A model generated the notes under the pieces. That model saw nothing but the letters and a program-made list of their open reading frames with translations. It was not told the DNA's origin and did not search any database. The position numbers were made by a program, and so were the translations under genes. From Candidatus Synoicihabitans palmerolidicus (GTDB lineage: Bacteria > Verrucomicrobiota > Verrucomicrobiia > Opitutales > Opitutaceae), in contig JAGGDC010000001.1 of assembly GCA_020809425.1 (NCBI GenBank), positions 1,811,001 to 1,875,000 on the forward strand: DNA of 64,000 nt. The letters run 5' to 3'. The first letter of the stretch is position 1; each line of letters starts with the position of its first letter. Shown here piece by piece: positions 1 through 9,656 of this stretch.

Positions 1-1566
1 TGAGCGTCACTCGCTTGTCGGCCAGTTCGAACCGGACTCCCGCCTCCACCAGTTCCGAGGTCACCGGGTCAAAGGTGGTGCCATCCAGATCAGCGACGGT
101 CGAGGCCACTTGAATCTCGGAGTTGACCACATAAACTGAAACCCCGTCGCGCGGTAACCATACCGCTCCAAAGCGAGAATTCGGGGCATCGCCGCCCGCC
201 CGATTACTGGCGCCCGTGCGGTAGTTGTTGGTCAAATTGGAAAATTCCGCCCAACGAGCTCCCGCCAACAACGACAACCGATCATCAAAACTAAATGTCT
301 GCTCCTGCACATAATACTCCCGATATCACGTGTCCGTGGAGTTGTTGGAGCAAGGGGAAAACGTTCCAGGAGTGGCCTGCCCACGCTGGGGATTCACCAC
401 CGCGATGGGAGCTAGGCTGGCACGGTCCACCGCACCTCCGCTGAGATTCCACCCATACTCGTAGCCGGCCAATAGGTTGTGCCGCACCGCGCCGGTCTCG
501 AAATTGAAGAGCAAATCGGTCTGCAGGTAGTGGTTGTCGACGTAGTTATTTTGTCGTGACACTCGCCGATTGACCAGCTCGCCATTGGCGGACACCTCGG
601 TTTGATTGACGATGTCCCCCACGTCATTGGTTTGATTATTGCGATAGGCCACCCGGGCCTAAAAATGCTCACTTTTAGTGAACAGTGCCTCGTAGCGCTG
701 GGGGAAGGTCTGCACGTCGTTGTAGGCAAAGTCTTCCCCGGAATAGGTCTCCGGCCCCACGGCGAGTGGAGCAGTGCCGTAGGCCAAAATGCCATAATAA
801 GGCCGGCGGCGGTCGTCGGTGTATTCCCACTCTCCCACGAACTTCAACGCGTCGGTCGCTTGAAAAGTCACAATCGTGAAACAAACGTGCGATCGATGAA
901 GAAGGTGTCAACGTGGGATCCAGAGGCCTGCCACGCTCCCGTCAGGCGGTAGGCCAGACGACCGTCTCCGACCGGGCCCGTGGTGTCGAGGACGGCGCGT
1001 TTGAAGGAATCGCTGCCAACCTGTGCCTCCAAGGTGGTGCTGGCGACCGGTTGAGGCACCTTGGACAGAATATTCATCGCGCCGCCCGGCGAAGTGCGGC
1101 TCATGATCACCGAAGCGGGGCCCTTGGCGATTTCAATGCGATCCATGTTGGCAGTGTCACGAGGGGCCCGTCCCGTGTCGCGAAATCCATTCTTGAAAGG
1201 AATCCCGGTTGTAAACCCTCGCATCTCGAAGCGATCCCCGCGGGAGTTATTGCCCTCGGTAACGCCGCTGGTGTAGCGCAGCGCGTCTGCCATCACCAAC
1301 GCCTGCTGATCGGCGATGAAGGAATTATTGATAACCTGAATAGACTGAGGCGTTTTGAGAATCTCAGTATTGGTCTTCGTTCCCGAGACGGAATTTTCGG
1401 AACGATAACCTTCGTCCGATTCGACCGAGATCTTAAAGGGAGACAACTTCACCAGATCGTCCGCCAACGCCACCTCGGACGTTTGAGCATGAACCAGAAT
1501 AAGAATGAATACGGAAAGGAATAATGGAAACGTGATTCCGCGAACAGTCGACAGAGAGGGTAACAT
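1..1566 (-). pseudogene. TonB-dependent outer-membrane receptor, broken and running off the window
   Basis: Outer-membrane, TonB-energised uptake receptor. The N-terminal part (1566 down to about 870) has a hydrophobic signal segment, then a typical Opitutaceae-style start (KLSPFKISVESDEGY) and a plug domain with the TPQSIQVI and RGF elements and the IEIAKGPASVI box. Reading frame is lost near 868-880, and the barrel continues in another frame from about 871. There it meets an amber codon at 659-661 (SEHF-stop-ARVAYRNN, probably an old Gln or Trp) and a TGA at 326-328 (TDT-stop-YREYYVQ, probably an old Trp). The C-terminal barrel lies left of position 1. One frameshift and two nonsense codons make it a pseudogene. 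Substrate cannot be told. Confidence 0.85.
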
Positions 1567-1833
1567 AACGGCGGGGGTTTGGGTGAAAGACAGCGATCGC
1601 CTGCAACAGGTCCATTCGACTGACCGGAGTTCTGAGCTCGGACTCGCCGAAACTAAAGACCGCCCGCGCTCACTCTATTGCGCATCGCGCTCCACGTCGA
1701 AGCCCACGGGGCTCAATCACTGCCCCCATCTATTCGAATCGAGTTGAGCAAGTCAAAGGTCTCAGCCTCCCCGGAGAAGTGCCCCCCCCACAATACACCG
1801 AGACCTTTGGTATGCTGATGTCGCGAAGTAACG

Positions 1834-3662
1834 AGAGCGTGTCCCATTTACCCTGATTTTGGAAGGGGGGCAGGAAAGTCGATTTTTTGAACGGATTTCC
1901 GACTACCAATGGCGGATTTAGGCGCGCGCAAATGCAATTTAATGGCTAAATTGCAGTGTCGCAGCAGTCAGTGCCTGGATCGTTTCCATGAGGGAACCTC
2001 CGGCAGCCGGTTTATTGTTCATCGTTGGAGTAGGCTTGGTGGTTTTAGGCGGCTTGGGCCTGCGGTGGTTGGTCGGCCAGCAGTCGGGCGATGAGTCACA
2101 GGTTGTGACCGAGGATGCTCCAGGCTACCGTCAGGTAGCGATTCGTGAAGCCTCTGGCACTCAATCGCTTGCCTTGGCGTTGCTTGATGATGGCAATGCG
2201 GGCCTCCGTCGAAGCCCGGCGATGTTGGAGCGCCACGAACTGCGGCTCCTGCATGCGCCGTTGCAGCAGCTGCGGATGGCGGGGGCAAGTGGCGTCATAA
2301 ATGTCGGCTTCGGCCAAGCGTTCGCACAGCCGTTTGGTCGAGAAGCCTCGGTCGGTGCTCGTCGCTTTGATCGGGGTGCTCAGGTCGAACTGATTCTGAC
2401 GATCAAAGCTTTCGCTCAACTGACGCCATTCGGCCGGAGCCATTCCCTGATACAACTGCTAATCGATGATCAACCCCGTCACGTTCTCACTGATCATGAG
2501 GGTGTTGCCAAACTCGACCTCGCAGGACGCTTTGCCTCGGACAACGGTCTGCACGTCGGGTTCGTAGACGCTGAGGATCTTCTCGGCGTTGGGCACTGGT
2601 CGCGCGCCGATGATGCGTTCGTGGGCCTGTTTGATCGCGGCCGGCAGTTGCTCGAGCATGGCGTCGATGCGCGCAATGATGCGGGTGGCCTGGCGCTCAC
2701 TGAAGCGGGTCCGGGCGTAGGCGGCGGCGAGGTGGTCGCGGTGGCGGCGGGCGTGCTCGCCGATGGTGCGCAGCAGGCGTTTCATCTGGCAGAGCACGCC
2801 CTTGCGGGCCCGCTTCGCATCGCTGCGCCGTCGGCTGTGGGTCATCGCGATGCACCACCGATTCATCTGCTTGGCAAAGACTGGCGGCTCGTTCGGCATC
2901 CGACCCCGCAACCCCGCTGCACGGAGCAGTTTCACCGCCTTGAGCAGGGGGTGGGCGGCTCCACGTTGCGAAAGAGCACCCAGTCGACCGGGAAATGGAT
3001 GTTGGCCTGCAGGCAGGTCGAGTCCACCAGGCACGTATCCATCGGCTGCGCCGCAGCCAGTCCCAGTTCGCTCGCCCGGTCCGCCTCACCTCACATCTCG
3101 ATAAAGACTTGGCTCATCCTGCGCACCTGCCCGGCGGTGCAGCATTTGGACGCACGCTCCCGCACGCTTTCTTTGGGAGACCCCCTTGATGCCGTTGATC
3201 CGGCGCGCTCCGCAAAAGTCGGCCAGCAGATCGCTGGAGGCAATGCTCAGGGAAAGTTTACGCAAGCTGATGTTTACGAGCATCATGCGCAATACCTGAA
3301 CCCGCCGCGCCTTGCGCGCGAACTGCAGGTGTCGCGGCAACCCGGCCACGTCGTCGCCCCGCTAGTTTTCCCGGGAAAAATCCACGGCCATCGCTTCCAA
3401 GAGACTGTTGGCCAGCAACTGATCGAGCCCCGCCAGTTGATCGCGAAACGCGGCGTAATCTTTGTTGGGTCCGACCGGAGTCAGGTCTGGACGCAGCCAG
3501 GTTTGCAGGGCAACTTCCGGGGCGACGGCTTCGGTAGTATTGTTCACACCAAATTATACACGCCGTTTTTGTGCCGAAACCAGGAAATCCTCCCAGTTTC
3601 GGCCTCTTTATTTTTACGCTACCTCCTCTTCTTCAACCTCTTGCGCTTGTTGGACACGCTCT
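1834..3662 (-). mobile_element. DDE insertion sequence, copy A (ISNCY/IS1182-like), decayed
   Basis: Bounded by inverted ends (AGAGCGTGTCC at the left, GGACACGCTCT at the right), about 1.83 kb. It matches copy B at 29608-31433 over its whole length in the opposite orientation. The transposase reads on the minus strand from MNNTTEAVAPEVAL (3547) through a catalytic-type core (DSTCLQANIHFPVDW) to a C-terminal LSARGFTNRYLTVAWS segment. Stops unique to this copy are TAG at 3362-3364 and TAG at 2459-2461 (both TGG, Trp, in copy B) and TGA at 3091-3093. A +1 shift in TCCCAAAG (about 3170) is shared with copy B. No target duplication is obvious. Family assignment is from motif resemblance only. It has removed the 5' half of the adjacent IclR gene. 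Confidence 0.85.
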
Positions 3663-4146
3663 AAGTAGGACGACGGACGAAACCGCTCATTTGGCTCTAC
3701 CTTGCGACGATCGATCCTTGATTGTCTCCGTCTTCGACAGTCCCCACCCCCTACTACGAGCAGCTTTCAGTCCGGGCACACTCACGGATCTGTATACGTC
3801 TTCCACCGGAAAAATCTTTTTGGGTTACCTTCATCGCCACCGTATTGGTGAAATTATTGAGCGTCACGTTCCTCCCCAGCGCACGACTAAATCCATCACC
3901 ACTGTGGAAGCCCTCGAAACGGAAGCCGATCGCGTGCTGGCCACTGGATTCGGGGTGGATGATGAAGAATTCACCCCCGGCGTGCGGTGCTTGGCTGCCC
4001 CCGTTACGGGCTCACATGGTCGGGTGGTTGCCGCGATGGGAATCACCGCCGCCGCCGCCCGTTTCACCGAAAGTCGCATTCCTGAAAGTGCCCGCCACGT
4101 CAAAGATTCTGCCTGTTCGCTATCACGTCTGATCGGGCATCACTGA
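3663..4146 (+). pseudogene. IclR-family regulator, C-terminal effector domain only
   Basis: The frame entering from the insertion sequence reads ETAHLALPCDDRSLIVSVFD, then LYTSSTGKIFL, a hydrophobic TTKSITTVEALETEADRVL segment and GFGVDDEEFTPGVRCLAAPV. This is the classic order of the IclR ligand-binding domain (small-molecule effector, GAF-like fold). The N-terminal winged helix is missing: the IS end at 3662 sits directly against the effector domain, and nothing helix-turn-helix-like is seen in 1567-1833, so a deletion accompanied the insertion. Without a DNA-binding domain it cannot act as a normal repressor. The remaining part has no internal stop. Confidence 0.7.
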
Positions 4147-4178
4147 TCGAGACTCGAAGCGACGCCACGAGTTTCGCT

Positions 4179-5183
4179 TCACTCGATCGGACCGACCAAC
4201 CGCCCGAATACCAGCTTACCGCCCGCTGACGGGAGAATGCTGGTAATTTGTGCCGTCACCCGACTGCCCACCAATGCTCGAGCCTCCTCGACCACTACCA
4301 TGGAGCCGTCTTCGAGATAACCCACTCCCTGATGGTCTTCCCGACCAGTCTTGACCAAATCGATCTCCAACGGCTCCCCCACGAGGAGCTCTCGCCGCAT
4401 CGATTTAGCCAAGGTCTTGAGATTCAACCAAGGCACCCCATGAAATTCAGCCATCTTGGCCAAATTGTAATCAGTTGTTAACAGTTTGGCTTTCATCGAT
4501 TGCGCCAAAAATACCAACTTGGCGTCCACCTCACTCGCCTTCGCTTCACTTTCATGGATGCGTAGATCCAATTGTTTCAAACGCCGTAAAGACGCCAAAA
4601 CTTCCAATCCCCTCCGGCCCCGCGCTTGTCTCGCCGGCTCCGCCGAATCCGCCACACGTTGCAATTGCTCCAATACGAATCGGGGGATGATCAACGCCCC
4701 ACTCAGAAATCCAGATTCACAAATCCGCGCAACCCGTCCGTCAATCAAGGCACTCGTATCAACCACTACTACGGAAGAATCCACTTCATGTGGCACAAAC
4801 CGCACGTAGGGGATGACCAAATTAAACTCATCTCGCCCCCTGAAGGCGATGACCGTGCTCATATAAGTCACGATTAGAAACAACGCCAAACGGAATAGAT
4901 AGACAATCTGCTCATCTCCCTCGATGAACAGTGGCGATGTACAGATTAGGTAGGAAATCAACGACCCCACCCCCAAACCAAACGTCAACGCTGACAATCC
5001 GCGGAGTGAAAATCCCTTCAACAACAGGTCGACCAAAATCACTAGCACGCCAATCGATATGCCAATAAATGTGGCCAGTATCCGAAACTCATCCCACTCC
5101 CGAATCGTATAACAGACCAGCCATCCCGTTGACGCACACAGCGCGATAAATACCACTCGGATAGGCAGTAAGGTCTTGGTCAT
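4179..5183 (-). CDS. Membrane PIN-TRAM domain protein (YacL-like)
   Basis: Intact 334-residue protein. The first ~125 residues form four hydrophobic segments (STGWLVCYTI, LATFIGISIGVLVILV, SALTFGLGVGSLISYLI, FRLALFLIVTYMSTVIAF). A PIN nuclease domain follows with the acidic residues expected for metal binding (VVVDTSALIDGR, then LEQLQRVAD and LLTTDYNLAK). The C-terminal ~60 residues form a TRAM-type nucleic-acid-binding domain (GREDHQGVGYLEDGSMVVVE). This is the architecture of YacL and similar putative membrane-tethered RNases; the substrate is unknown in the family. Start ATG at 5183 gives a natural membrane N-terminus. One of the few undamaged genes here, so probably under selection. Confidence 0.85.
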   Translation of the reverse strand: MTKTLLPIRVVFIALCASTGWLVCYTIREWDEFRILATFIGISIGVLVILVDLLLKGFSLRGLSALTFGLGVGSLISYLICTSPLFIEGDEQIVYLFRLALFLIVTYMSTVIAFRGRDEFNLVIPYVRFVPHEVDSSVVVVDTSALIDGRVARICESGFLSGALIIPRFVLEQLQRVADSAEPARQARGRRGLEVLASLRRLKQLDLRIHESEAKASEVDAKLVFLAQSMKAKLLTTDYNLAKMAEFHGVPWLNLKTLAKSMRRELLVGEPLEIDLVKTGREDHQGVGYLEDGSMVVVEEARALVGSRVTAQITSILPSAGGKLVFGRLVGPIE

Positions 5184-5235
5184 TAGGTTTAATGAGGAAA
5201 ACTAGACCTGAAGGTTCCAAACGCCAATGGCGGCG

Positions 5236-5859
5236 TCAAGCAGCTAGTGCACAGTCCTTTTGTATAATAGCATGAAAGACTTCAGCGGGAGACTGTCCGT
5301 CGAGCCCGATGCGAGGGAGATTATTGAGTAGCCACTCCGTTTTGGCGATTTGGCCTTTGGTGACGGTGTTAAAGTCGATGCCTTTAGGGAAGTATTCCCG
5401 GATCAGACCGTTGATATTCGCGACCGCACTGCGCTGCCAAGGGCTGTGTGGATTGCAGAAGTAAACCGCCACTTTTGTGGCAAGGGAGAAGGCGGCATGT
5501 TGGGCCATTTCGCGGCCGTTGTCGTAGGTGAGGGTCTTGCGCAGGTGGGCGGGCAGGCGTTTGAAGGCCCGGATGAGAGCGCGGGCGACGTTGATCGCGT
5601 CTTTGGCGCCGCTCAACGGGACGATCATCACGTAGCGGGAGACCCGTTCGGTGATGACAAAAATGGCGGTGCGATTGCCCGCACCCATGACCAAGTCGGC
5701 CTCCCAGTGTCCGGGCACCTCCCGGCGCTCCACCTCAGCGGGTCGTTCGCCGATATTGATCGCGCCCGGCAACTGGCCCGAGAGCGTGCCCTTGGCGCGG
5801 GGGGCGGGACTGCGCCGGGGCTTCTTGCGCCGCAAATAAGCGATCAACAGCGGCGTCAA
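5236..5859 (-). pseudogene. IS30-family transposase, 5'-truncated
   Basis: 207 residues of an IS30-type DDE integrase core: GHWEADLVMG (first Asp), LTYDNGREMAQHA (second Asp) and NGLIREYFPKGIDF (Glu region), ending NLPRIGLDGQSPAEVF. The usual N-terminal HTH (about 100-130 residues) is absent. The motif usually read as PWQRGTNENTNGL is altered here to PWQRSAVANINGL, losing conserved residues near the active site. No terminal repeats could be assigned. The fragment lies between the intact PIN-TRAM gene and an unassignable stretch, and is probably immobile. Confidence 0.8.
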
Positions 5860-6280
5860 GCGGCTGATGTTATGGGAATCCGCGCTTACTCGTCTCGGTT
5901 TGTCCGCGATTCCCGCGACCCGCCCAATGCCTGACCTTCCCCGACGGGAGTGGTTTCTGGCTGCCCCTCCATCGTCGCAACCCTTTTGCCTCCGGTGTGT
6001 TCTTGAAATTTCGCGTCACCGCGACGTGAAAGTTTCCGGCCAAGCACCCAGGCTGGAATCCTTCGAAAATGGGTTGGATATGGCCTATCTGCCGCAATTG
6101 GCATCAGTGCTTACCGCACCAGCGGTCCGCTTCTCATTTTTGGAACGACTCTCCCGCTCCTTTACCCCTGCATACCCACATGCTTGCCCCCGGTAAAGCC
6201 TCTCTGGACCAACTCTGCCAAGAACTCGAAAAGGAGTGGCTGGAGCAGGGGTGGATCGAAACTCCTCTCCTATCGAAACC
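5860..6280. other. Unassigned stretch with one short ORF
   Basis: No convincing gene between the IS30 fragment and the sulfotransferase. On the plus strand a 34-codon ORF (6180-6284, MLAPGKASLDQLCQELEKEW) has a charged amphipathic look, and its stop overlaps the sulfotransferase ATG (ATGA at 6281-6284), as in a coupled operon. It may be the tail of a longer, frameshifted upstream gene whose codons would lie in 5937-6180 (for example FWLPLHRRNPFASGVFLKF). I could not name a family. Confidence 0.35.
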
Positions 6281-7184
6281 ATGACTTCGCAACGACCCAG
6301 CAATACCGGAATCGCTTGGCTGGCGTCTTACCCCAAATCCGGCAACACGTGGTGGCGCCTTCTGCTGCAGCACCTCTTCAATCCCGAATTGACTACCCCC
6401 TACCCCGGTTGGTCACACATCGAATTGGCGAGTTCACGTCGCATTTTAAAATACCATTCCGGACTCAACCCCGGGGACCTGACCGATCCAGAAATTGATG
6501 AGTTGAAACCACGAGTTTTACGGTGATGGACCCATCATTCAAAAGAGCCTCAGCCGTTCCTGAAAATTCACGAGGCGTATCGGCGCCCCCATGGACCGCC
6601 TCTTGTCCCCCCCGGATGCTTCTCGCGGCGCGCTCTACATCGTGCGTCATTCTGGGGATGTCGCGATCTCCTATGCCCATCACCTAGGCCACGGTGACTC
6701 GAATCGTGTGGCACGTGAGTTGGGAGACGAAGATGCCTCGTTCGTGGCGGCCAAATTTGAAGGCCTGCAAATCCTCCCCGAATATCTCGGCACTTGGAGC
6801 CATCATGTCTCGAGTGGGTTGGACCAAGACGAAATACTAGTCCACTGCGTGCGTTATGAAGACATGCTGGCAACGCCGGAGACGACCTTTGCGACTGCCT
6901 TGAGTTTCCTCGGTTTATCCGTGACTCCCCTCGCCCTGTCCACCGCGCTGGAAAAATGTCACTTTGATCGACTACAGACGTGGGAAGCTGAAAACGACTT
7001 TCCCGAATCACCAGCGGCGGGTCGGAAGTTGTTCCGGCAAGGCAAAGCGGGAAATTGGCAGACGGAATTGACTCCGCAAAGCCAAAGTCAACTTCGAGCC
7101 GATCACGGATCCGTGATGAAGCGGTTGGGTAAACTACGCGCGAAATCGCACCGCCCAAATGTGGAGAACCCCGAAGACAATTGA
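6281..7184 (+). pseudogene. Sulfotransferase, broken
   Basis: PAPS-dependent sulfotransferase. The N-terminal fragment contains the 5'-phosphosulfate-binding loop WLASYPKSGNTWWRLLLQH. The C-terminal fragment starts near 6591 and contains the 3'-phosphate-binding motif region YIVRHSGDVAISYAHHLG and a YEDMLATPETTFATALSFLG helix typical of bacterial sulfotransferases. Between them lie a TGA at 6524-6526 and a frameshift at the C5 run near 6586 (KIHEAYRRP continues into MDRLLSPP). The ATG at 6281 overlaps the stop of a short upstream ORF. In this setting it would have decorated a polysaccharide or small molecule with sulfate; it is not expected to be active. Confidence 0.85.
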
Positions 7185-7295
7185 GTCGATTTTCCATCTC
7201 CACAGCGGGCTGCCAAATCAAGTGCGACCGTGACTGGGTTTCCCCTTTGCAATCCTGCTCGCTGATCGCCGGTATCTTCTGATAAGTTTCCGCCG

Positions 7296-8895
7296 TTACA
7301 CGCGGATAATAAAGTCCATAATATTTATCTCGTCATAAAAATTGAATTCACGATCCAATAAAAAGGGCTTCTTGAAATAGTGCTCAAAATCCAGGATCGA
7401 CGGATCCGCATCAACGAACGGAAGAGCTTCCGACTGCGGGAGCGCTATCCCAGACAATTGGTCCCATATTTTGTATCGACCACACCATTGCGCCTGCTCC
7501 TCGTCGCCCATGGTCAATAGATCGCCACCAGGTTTGATTCCCAAAACCATCAACAGGAAGTCGTGGGAAAACAGGGCGAAAATTTGGGGACGATCAATCT
7601 CTTCCAAACGTAGGTCTTCAGCACGCATCGCTGCCAGCAAACCCTGATCGCGGAAGCGCGAAATGAGTTCTTCGACTCACGCCACGTTCACTCCGTCATT
7701 ACAGGCTCGCCAGAACGGAATTTGGACGCGGCGATTCAGACGAAATTGCATCGCGATGAACCAGCGTAATCGGGCCCAAATTTCACCAACGCTCTGGTTT
7801 ACCTTATCCGCCAAATTCCTACCGCGTTTCAGGTGCTGCAGGTGCAAAACGGCCGCGTAAATATTGGTGATGACCATGTGAAGCGCCGTCGACTGTAACG
7901 CTTCGATGAAACCGTAAGCATTGCCAATTCCGATCACGTTGCGCCGGATCATCTGGGTCCGACGTCCCGATTTGAAGCGAATCAGCCGCGTGTCGCCCAC
8001 CCCCGGATTCTGCTCACGAAACTCGCGTTCCGCTTCATCAGCAGAACGTCGAGGAGAAAATATAGCCAAGGTGGTCCTCGTCGCGCATCGGACTATTCCA
8101 TTGCCAACCATGATTCATGGTCCGCGCCTCGGTAAAAGGCTTGATGTCTCCGCCATGGGAAACATCACCCGCCACCGCCATGTTCGTGTAGTGACTATCT
8201 TGATACGACAGATGAGGCACCTCCATGGCCTCCCCGATCAATAACGAACGAAAACCTGAACAGTCGATGAAATGATCGAATGATATCCCCCGACGTCCTC
8301 CGTTCGTAGCTCCGCTAAATCCCCCTGCTCATTACATCGGGTTCCGATGATCGTGGTTTCAACCACTTCGATCCTTCGCTCGATCGCTTTTTGTTTCAAA
8401 AACCGGGCCAACCTATGGTTGTTCAAGTGATAGGCATACGAACACGGCTTCGCGACGGACTTAAACGAGGAGCGACCACCGTTCTTAGGCTTGATCACAA
8501 AACTCTGGTGCTGATCCATCAGCACCGAATTCAGCGACTTATAATTACTCTCCCCCCACCGCTGCCAGGCTCGCGAAAGGGCTTATGTCGCCCAGCGCAT
8601 TGTTCGCAGAAGGGTAGGCCTCGTCTCCCCAATAATATCTCACCCCCAATTCCCAAGTGGGCTGCACTTCGCGATAAAACACGCCGAGATCATACCCCCA
8701 AACGGTGTGCAGCATGCGCAGAAGTTTAGGCGTCGTGGATTCTCCGACCCCGATGACCGCAATCGAAGCCGATTCAACCACCGAAACTTCCTGTTCGGGG
8801 AAAAAGTGCTTCAAGCACAATGCTGACAGGTATCCCGCTGTCCCTCCACCCCCAACCCCCAAACGGGTTTGCGATTCCATACGGTAATTTTCCAC
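7296..8895 (-). pseudogene. FAD-dependent tryptophan-halogenase-family protein, broken in several places
   Basis: Read from 8895 down, pieces in different frames align with one ~500-residue flavin-dependent halogenase: the FAD loop GVGGGGTAGYLSAL, the GVGESTTP signature, HLNNHRLARFLKQKAIERR, a GWQWNSPMRDEDHLGYIFSS segment, IGIGNAYGFIEALQSTALHM and a C-terminal DDE/PF-rich tail ending near 7296. Frame changes occur at the C6 run 8552-8557 and near 8240, 8050 and 7660. The halogenase hallmark WxWxIP reads GWQWNSP, so the Ile is also lost. GVGEST and the EALQSTAL segment are otherwise well kept. The family chlorinates or brominates aromatic substrates with reduced flavin. Upstream (8896-8999) no promoter is evident. 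Confidence 0.85.
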
Positions 8896-9001
8896 GGTTC
8901 TATGAAGTCGACTGAATTCTTTTTGTGACTCACACTAGATTCTGCCGGGGCAATTTTCCAACTTGATCGGAGCAAGACGCGCGCAACCCAACGGGCGCTT
9001 A

Positions 9002-9068
9002 GGGGTGTCTGGGAAATAGACCGAGCCAGCGGGAAGGAGAAAGCGTGCTCGGCCTAGGCGACGGAGGG
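9002..9068 (+). repeat. Truncated copy of a ~178-bp palindromic element
   Basis: The left half of the element found complete at 47673-47850 and 58802-58979. The shared blocks are CTGGGAAATAGACC, GCGGGAAGGAGAAAG and GGCGAC-GAGG. Similarity stops after about 9068, where the ABC-transporter remnant region begins, so the right half was lost, probably in the same deletion that removed the transporter's 5' part. A TA dinucleotide precedes the element, as in the other copies. Confidence 0.8.
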
Positions 9069-9125
9069 GGATTTCTCCCGCTCTTGCTGATGCTGCCATC
9101 CGTGCGCACTTGGCGCCGTTCCGAG

Positions 9126-9620
9126 GCCGATGTGCCTCAGGATGGTTTCCTATTCAATCACACAGGTTTATCCGCTAAAATCTACTGTGGATGAATCCCA
9201 AATCTTCGGATGCGGAACTTTGGTCTGCCCTCGACCAAGCGGCCGCCGCCGATCTCGTCCGTAACCTCCCCTCTGGCCTCGACACCTTGGTCGGTAATCG
9301 GGCCGTCCGTCTGTCGGGGCGCGAACGTCAACGTATCGCCCTCGCCCGCATCTTCTTGCGTCGCCCGACTTTCCTCGTGCTCGACGAAGCCACCAGCGCT
9401 CTCGACAACACCAACGTGCGTTTGGTTCAACCAGCGATCCATAGTCTCCACAGCACCATGACCATCCTGACCGTAGCCCACCGTCTCTCCACCATCCGAA
9501 CCGCCGACCAGATCATCGTCCTCGAGTTCGGTCGGATCGCTCAAACCGGTTCGTGGACTCAACTCACTATGGATAATGTCCGGGAAACTTCCCCAAATGA
9601 TCGCGAATTCCGCCATTTGA
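9126..9620 (+). pseudogene. ABC exporter ATPase domain, 5'-truncated
   Basis: Only the C-terminal half of an ABC nucleotide-binding domain remains: VPQDGFLFNHT (Q-loop side), then after a frameshift near 9185 [18 protein letters not shown], the signature [15 protein letters not shown] (usual LSGGE, here Gly to Arg), Walker [13 protein letters not shown] and the switch His in [15 protein letters not shown]. The membrane domain and Walker A are absent; the truncated repeat sits where they should begin. By family these are type-I exporters (lipid, peptide or drug). The altered signature and lost Walker A mean it cannot work. Confidence 0.8.
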
Positions 9621-9656
9621 CTCCATACTTTTTGGTTCGCTCCTCTCCTGCGTCAC

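Noticed and set aside
1988-3664. 558-codon open frame on the plus strand
   Set aside because: It is the antisense shadow of the transposase of IS copy A; the minus strand carries the recognisable protein segments shared with copy B.
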